This document shows, one piece after another, positions 5,949 to 9,338 of a stretch of 9,338 bases of DNA (position 1 is the first letter of the stretch; each line of letters opens with the position of its first letter). The translations under genes were made by a program, and so were the position numbers. The notes below the pieces were generated by a model. The model made no database searches. It saw only the letters and a list, made by a program, of their open reading frames with translations, and had not been told where the DNA came from. This DNA comes from Methanosarcinales archaeon (GTDB taxonomy: Archaea; Halobacteriota; Syntropharchaeia; Alkanophagales; Methanospirareceae): the NCBI GenBank assembly GCA_025464345.1, contig JAODGP010000068.1, positions 1 to 9,338 on the forward strand, in the 5' to 3' direction.

Positions 5949-7055
5949 ATGGATAGAATAAAGAAGTATGAGTTCAAGAAGGTGCTGGAAGAGCTGAGCA
6001 GGAAGGGTGGTCGAGGTACGGAGCTTATATCAGTTTATATCCCACCGGACAGGCAGATATCGGATGTTACATCGCACCTGCGTGAAGAATACGGACAGGC
6101 AATGAACATAAAGAGCAAGATAACCCGTACGAACGTACAGAGTGCACTCGATTCCATCATATCGAAGCTGAAATATCTGTATGTGGGAGAGAACGGGCTG
6201 GTTATCTTCTGTGGCGCGGTAGACAAGGGTGGCAACAAGACAGATATAGAGACGTATATCGTTGAACCACCCGAGAAGGTGCTCTCTTATATCTATCACT
6301 GTGATTCCTCGTTCTATCTGGAGCCGCTGGAGGCTATGATAGAGGAGAAGGATAAATTCGGGCTTATCGTACTCGACCGGAGGGAAGCAACAATTGGAAT
6401 CCTGCAGGGCAAGGTGGTGGAACCATTGAAGCATCTCACCTCCTCCGTACCCGGTAAGATAAGGAAAGGTGGGCAGTCGGCGCCGCGATTCCAGCGGCTG
6501 CGTGAGATCGCAATTGATGACTTCTATAAGCGTATAGGTGAGCATGCAACCCGGATATTGCTCCCGGTGAGCGATCTCAAAGGCATCCTGATAGGGGGTC
6601 CGAGCCCGACGAAGGACGAATTCCTCAAGGGTGAATATCTCCATTACGAACTCAGGAACAGGATCATTGGCGCTTTTGACGTCGCATATACAGACGAATC
6701 GGGCTTGTATGAACTGGTAGAGAAAGCCGAGGATGCTCTTGAGGGGCAGGATCTGATAAGGGAGAAGAAACTGATGGTGCGGTTCATGAAACTCCTCGCG
6801 AATGACGACCGGATGGTCACGTACGGTAAGGACGAGGTATTGAAGAAGCTGGAACTGGGTGCGGTTGATACTCTACTGCTATCGGCGGATATAGATATGG
6901 AGCTTCTGCACGAACTGGTGGATAAGGCTGAGGAGACCGGAGCAGATGTGGAATTAATAACTTCGGATTTTGAGGAGGGTGCGCAGCTGAAACGTGCATT
7001 TGGTGGCGTTGCTGCCATATTGCGCTACCGTTCCAGGCAGAGACAGGATTTATAA
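5949..7055 (+). CDS. prf1: Peptide chain release factor aRF1
   Basis: aRF1 recognises all three stop codons in the ribosomal A site and triggers peptide release. Domain 1 carries NIKS at residues 53-56 and YHCDSSF at 116-122 (the YxCxxxF stop-reading motif). Domain 2 carries the catalytic RKGGQSAPRF with GGQ at 174-176. Domain 3 ends with SDFEEGAQLKRAFGGVAAILRYR (339-361). At 368 aa it is shorter than euryarchaeal members of about 415 aa. The Cys-rich mini-domain normally inserted in domain 3 is absent: sequence passes directly from DTLLLSADID to MELLHELVDKAEETGA. The start is the ATG after purine-rich GGAAGC and GAAGAAG, 21 nt past the tRNA-Gly 3' end. It is probably co-transcribed with csl4-rpoL-tRNA and released by tRNA processing. 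Confidence 0.95.
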   Translation: MDRIKKYEFKKVLEELSRKGGRGTELISVYIPPDRQISDVTSHLREEYGQAMNIKSKITRTNVQSALDSIISKLKYLYVGENGLVIFCGAVDKGGNKTDIETYIVEPPEKVLSYIYHCDSSFYLEPLEAMIEEKDKFGLIVLDRREATIGILQGKVVEPLKHLTSSVPGKIRKGGQSAPRFQRLREIAIDDFYKRIGEHATRILLPVSDLKGILIGGPSPTKDEFLKGEYLHYELRNRIIGAFDVAYTDESGLYELVEKAEDALEGQDLIREKKLMVRFMKLLANDDRMVTYGKDEVLKKLELGAVDTLLLSADIDMELLHELVDKAEETGADVELITSDFEEGAQLKRAFGGVAAILRYRSRQRQDL

Positions 7056-7056
7056 T
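7049..7056 (+). promoter_or_regulatory. TATA box for the traB-like gene, overlapping the aRF1 stop
   Basis: TTTATAAT contains the aRF1 TAA stop (7053-7055). It is centred 28.5 bp before the ATG at 7081, matching the TATA spacing of the tRNA genes, so a leaderless transcript is expected. A second AT stretch at 7069-7077 is too close to the ATG to be its TATA box. Confidence 0.6.
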
Positions 7057-7080
7057 GCGAAAAGTAGAATATATATACAG

Positions 7081-8292
7081 ATGGTTGATGATAACATAAT
7101 TCTGGTTGGTACGGGGCATATTTTAGAGAAGAGCGTACGTGAGGTTGAAGCGGTAATAGAGCGCGAGAATCCGGATATTGTCGCAGTTGAACTCTGCCCG
7201 TCGAGATATGAAGTGCTGAGGGGTGGTGTCACCGATTTCTCGGTTAAGGATGCAATAGCAGGCGGCAAGCCGTTTTTAATGCTCACTCACTGGCTGCTGG
7301 CGTATGTACAGCGTAAAATGGGGAATGAACTCGGTATAGAACCCGGAGCAGAGATGCTGGCAGCGATAAACAAGGCGGAAGAGCTCGGATGCAGGGTCGC
7401 ACTGATTGATCGCCCGATACAGATAACGATGCTACGGTTCTGGAAGAAGATGAGGTTTATAGAGAAATTGAAGATGCTATTCTCAATCATTCTGGCAATA
7501 GCGAATATCGGGAGTTTCGGTGGCAAGGTGAAGGGCATAGACCTGAACAGCTTAACGAACGAAGACGTGGTGACGAAGCTGATAGAGGAGTTGAGAGAGT
7601 TTTCACCAGGTGCGGCTACCACGCTACTGGATGAGCGTGATGCATACATAGCGGGTAGTTTGCTCGCACTAAAGGGCGATGGTCCCGATACCGATAAGAA
7701 GATAGTGGCGGTGGTGGGTGCGGGTCATGTTGCAGGAATAAAGCGACTGCTCAATCATCCTGAATTGATACCGCCGCGTGAGGAGTTATGCAGAGTTCCA
7801 GATTCGGGCAGATTGAGCATAAAGAATCTATTTGGAATAGGTCTGGGCGTTGTCGTCGCGATACTCGCAGTGGCGATCTTATTATCCGGGCTATCGCTTG
7901 ATATACTGATTCGTGCCCTGTTCTGGTGGTTTATAATAAACGGGAGTTTATCCGCCCTTGGGGTGCTAATCGCACGGGGGCATCCGTTTTCCGCATTAAT
8001 TGCTTTTTCAGTGGCATGGCTCACTTCGTTAAACCCGTTCCTCGCTGCTGGCTGGTTCGCCGGTTTAATAGAGGCAAAGTTGAGGAAGCCATCAGGTGAA
8101 GATGTGAGGGGTATGATGAAGGTGGATTCATTGCGGCAATTGATGCGTAACAAGGTTTTCAAGGTCATCTTTGTGGCTGCACTGGCGAATGCTGGCAGTA
8201 TGATCGGCACTTTCCTCGGCGCATATGTGGTACTTCATGTGGTGGGACTGGATGTAAGCCAGTTATGGCAGGGTTTGAGCAGGGTGATCTGA
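7081..8292 (+). CDS. TraB/PrgY-family membrane protein
   Basis: This 403-aa archaeal TraB-domain protein belongs to the family named for enterococcal pheromone-shutdown protein TraB/PrgY, with a fold related to TIKI/GumN-type metalloproteases. The archaeal role is unknown. Residues 1-230 form the TraB domain: ILVGTGHI (7-14), PDIVAVELCPSRY (31-43), EPGAEMLAAINKA (87-99), LIDRPIQIT (108-116), LLDERDAYIAG (182-192) and VVGAGHVAGI (211-220). The conserved His and Glu residues are kept. Residues 250-390 are hydrophobic, with about four or five membrane spans (for example 250-270, 277-297, 303-331, 360-388), so it is membrane anchored. The frame stays open upstream to 6994 inside aRF1, but homology starts at MVDDNIILVG and a TATA box sits 28 bp before that ATG, so I chose 7081. 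Confidence 0.9.
   Translation: MVDDNIILVGTGHILEKSVREVEAVIERENPDIVAVELCPSRYEVLRGGVTDFSVKDAIAGGKPFLMLTHWLLAYVQRKMGNELGIEPGAEMLAAINKAEELGCRVALIDRPIQITMLRFWKKMRFIEKLKMLFSIILAIANIGSFGGKVKGIDLNSLTNEDVVTKLIEELREFSPGAATTLLDERDAYIAGSLLALKGDGPDTDKKIVAVVGAGHVAGIKRLLNHPELIPPREELCRVPDSGRLSIKNLFGIGLGVVVAILAVAILLSGLSLDILIRALFWWFIINGSLSALGVLIARGHPFSALIAFSVAWLTSLNPFLAAGWFAGLIEAKLRKPSGEDVRGMMKVDSLRQLMRNKVFKVIFVAALANAGSMIGTFLGAYVVLHVVGLDVSQLWQGLSRVI
8283..8289 (+). promoter_or_regulatory. Shine-Dalgarno for the 70-aa gene
   Basis: GGTGATC complements the 16S rRNA 3' end and lies 5 nt before the ATG at 8295, inside the last codons of the traB-like gene. It decides the start in favour of 8295 over an upstream in-frame ATG at 8265, and is the clearest Shine-Dalgarno in the window. 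Confidence 0.65.
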
Positions 8293-8294
8293 AA

Positions 8295-8507
8295 ATGAGT
8301 GGTAGCACCGGATATGAGGATGAGGAGGGGAAGCTATGGCTGGGTGAGCATCTGATAGATAAGCATGATACTGTCAGATTTGAGGACTACAAGAGCGCGG
8401 TGAAGAGTGCGTTATTCAATGAGGTGGAGCGATTGGTAGCAGAAGCGGGGCAGAAGGTGCCTCCGGTCAATTCGGAGATAGTGGCGAATGAGCGCAAGGT
8501 GAGGTAG
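8295..8507 (+). CDS. Hypothetical 70-aa protein
   Basis: I do not recognise this protein. It begins MSGSTGYEDEEG and has an acidic N-terminus (to about 12), a short mixed segment KLWLGEHLIDKHDTVRF (13-29), a likely amphipathic helix EDYKSAVKSALFNEVERLVAEAG (30-52), and a charged tail. It has no Cys, no membrane segment and no known motif. The ATG is 2 nt past the traB-like stop and has a good Shine-Dalgarno, so the two are almost certainly one operon. That is the only functional hint. The frame extends upstream to 8265, but that ATG overlaps the traB-like gene and lacks a ribosome-binding site. After the TAG stop the same frame continues open for 28 codons to a TGA at 8592-8594. I regard this as chance. 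Confidence 0.7.
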   Translation: MSGSTGYEDEEGKLWLGEHLIDKHDTVRFEDYKSAVKSALFNEVERLVAEAGQKVPPVNSEIVANERKVR

Positions 8508-8586
8508 AGCGAGTCATGCACCTTCTTCATTACGGCTAACAGAGCCAATCTCGCTGCGATACACCTGAAGACAAATAAAATTGTGA

Positions 8587-8612
8587 ATATTTGAAATTAT
8601 AATTTCAAATAT
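8587..8612. promoter_or_regulatory. Perfect 26-bp palindrome, candidate operator
   Basis: The half-site ATATTTGAAATTA is followed immediately by its exact reverse complement, with no spacer or mismatch. It ends about 9 bp before the TATA box of the sensor gene, next to where the BRE would be. That placement suits a dimeric regulator that blocks or recruits TFB/TBP. An alternative is an RNA hairpin ending the traB-like operon: an AT-rich stem followed by a stretch with five Us. Confidence 0.6.
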
Positions 8613-8621
8613 GGGAATATT

Positions 8622-8629
8622 TTTATATA
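8622..8629 (+). promoter_or_regulatory. TATA box for the sensor-like gene
   Basis: TTTATATA sits inside an AT-rich run. Its centre is about 25.5 bp before the GTG at 8651, so transcription should start near 8651-8653. The rest of the 8508-8650 interval holds only the palindrome; I see no other gene there. Confidence 0.6.
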
Positions 8630-8650
8630 AAATGGTAAATACGAACAAGA

Positions 8651-8935
8651 GTGAAGGGAGATGGGTTTATCCAGGGCACGAAGAAGATTACAGTAATGCT
8701 CAGTAAGAAAGATTTATCCGGAAGGAGTATATTTCTCAAACTGGCGGTAGCATTAAACGAGCAAAAGCAGGTGATGGAGAATAATCTGATAGAAGCTAAC
8801 AGGCGGCTTGGAGAGGTAGCTGCGAGGAGCATTGAAGCGGATTATATCATGCAAACATTCCCATTCAGAACGCTCAATCAAAAAAATCCATTGAAGAGGA
8901 GAGGACAGCGAGAAGTGAAGTGGAGAATATCATGA
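8651..8935 (+). CDS. Sensor-like protein, N-terminal fragment (frame disrupted)
   Basis: The frame gives 94 aa from a GTG at the predicted transcription start. An ATG at 8696 (79 aa, MLSKKDLSG...) is an alternative. The section up to about residue 65 looks coding: a hydrophobic helix FLKLAVALNEQ, then a coiled-coil-like VMENNLIEANRRLGEVAARSIEAD. After about 8870 this frame turns basic and unnatural (LKRRGQREVKW). At the same place the next frame becomes a good Glu-rich coiled coil (SKKSIEEERTARSEVENI) leading into the PAS region. A run of seven As at 8880-8886 sits at the switch, so a -1 shift there would join the two parts. The stop TGA overlaps the ATG of the next frame (ATGA, 8932-8935). 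It is either a broken sensor gene or an unusual coupled or shifted pair. Confidence 0.5.
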   Translation: MKGDGFIQGTKKITVMLSKKDLSGRSIFLKLAVALNEQKQVMENNLIEANRRLGEVAARSIEADYIMQTFPFRTLNQKNPLKRRGQREVKWRIS

Positions 8936-9338
8936 ATACGATGATCAATTCGCTTATTGTAGTGGGCCGTGGAGGAAAGATTATAAAAGCGAATGTCTGT
9001 GGTGTATGTGACATAACCGATAAGAAGCGGGCGGAAGAAGAGCTCAGGCGGTCAGAGGAGCGATATCGGGTATTGATAGAGAATTCGGTGGTGTGTTATT
9101 GCATCTTGCAGGATGGCAGGGTGAAATATGCGAATCCAGCGGTAGAGAGACTGTTTGGCTATTCGCGAGAGGAGATGCAGTCTGAGGATTTCAACTTTCT
9201 TGAAGCGTTCTTCCCGCCTGATGTTCGGGAGACTGTGATAGAGAACCTGAGTAGAAGAGCGGCGGGTGAAGAGCCCCATGATTACGAGCTGCGGATGTGG
9301 AATAAGAATCACGAGCCGATATACGTGATCGTGCGTAA
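8932..9338 (+). CDS. PAS-domain sensor protein, partial (runs off the window)
   Basis: From this ATG, 135 codons are open to the right edge. The same frame is open and coding-like back to about 8869. Residues 4-20 (MINSLIVVGRGGKIIKA) resemble the first strands of a PAS domain. They jump directly to GVCDITDKKRAEEELRRSEERYR (24-46), the ending and linker of a PAS/PAC unit, so the core of this first PAS appears deleted. A second, normal PAS starts at about 44: RYRVLIENSVVCYCILQDG, VKYANPAVERLFGYSREEM, then LRMWNKNHEPIYVIV. PAS domains sense small ligands, redox state or signals and commonly feed histidine kinases or regulators in archaea. Any kinase domain lies beyond the window. No membrane segment is seen here. 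Confidence 0.7.
   Translation, partial: MNTMINSLIVVGRGGKIIKANVCGVCDITDKKRAEEELRRSEERYRVLIENSVVCYCILQDGRVKYANPAVERLFGYSREEMQSEDFNFLEAFFPPDVRETVIENLSRRAAGEEPHDYELRMWNKNHEPIYVIVR

Noticed and set aside
6030..6644. 204-codon antisense open frame across aRF1
   Set aside because: The frame is a shadow of the strongly conserved aRF1 coding strand, with no family resemblance.
6994..7080. Upstream extension of the traB-like frame into aRF1
   Set aside because: The added 29 residues overlap the conserved aRF1 C-terminus, and the TraB domain plus TATA spacing point to 7081.
8505..8594. In-frame TAG followed by 28 open codons after the 70-aa gene, suggesting pyrrolysine or read-through
   Set aside because: TAG also ends rpoL and the DUF99 gene as a normal stop, the extension has no recognisable family, and it ends inside the palindrome. 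There is no Pyl machinery in view.
1..9338. CRISPR arrays, insertion sequences, integrase or phage genes
   Set aside because: No regularly spaced repeats, transposase motifs or tRNA-adjacent duplications were seen by reading.

Overview
The window is archaeal chromosome, gene-dense and made mostly of conserved housekeeping genes. The evidence is the gene set: transcription factor B, RNA polymerase subunit L, exosome Csl4, aRF1 with NIKS and GGQ motifs, archaeal-type RNase HII, a DUF99 protein and an archaeal TraB-family protein. Archaeal TATA boxes sit about 27 bp upstream of tRNA 5' ends, and one tRNA-Tyr carries a bulge-helix-bulge intron and a C1-G72 pair. Heavy use of ATA (Ile) and AGA/AGG (Arg) codons and short intergenic gaps suggest a methanogen- or ANME-like euryarchaeote. 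That placement is an impression from style, not a demonstrated assignment.

Layout. (1) 1-112: tRNA-Val(GAC) on the minus strand, divergent from trxB. (2) 113-2594, plus strand: trxB and rnhB, coupled by an ATGA overlap, then tfb with its own promoter. (3) 2591-3289, minus strand: tRNA-Tyr(GTA) with a 37-nt intron, then a DUF99 gene that converges on tfb with a 4-bp overlap. (4) 3389-4999, minus strand: a four-CBS-domain protein with an unrecognised N-terminal domain, preceded by what looks like the decayed 3' end of a formerly coupled gene. (5) 5000-7055, plus strand: an information-processing cluster of csl4, rpoL, tRNA-Gly(CCC) and aRF1; the tRNA starts inside the last codons of rpoL. (6) 7081-8507, plus strand: a TraB-family membrane protein, apparently leaderless, and a 70-residue unknown protein with a strong Shine-Dalgarno. 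(7) 8508-9338, plus strand: a perfect 26-bp palindrome and TATA box upstream of a frame-disrupted PAS sensor gene that runs off the right edge.

How the parts relate. The csl4-rpoL-tRNA-aRF1 block joins RNA decay, transcription and translation termination in one probable transcript, and tRNA processing would cut that transcript within rpoL. The sensor and CBS regions look more accessory: internal duplication, a decayed upstream partner, a broken frame and a truncated PAS domain.

I see no convincing previously undescribed multi-gene system. The observations most worth testing are the rpoL/tRNA-Gly overlap, the palindrome-controlled broken sensor gene, and the CBS protein with its unknown N-terminal domain and decayed partner.
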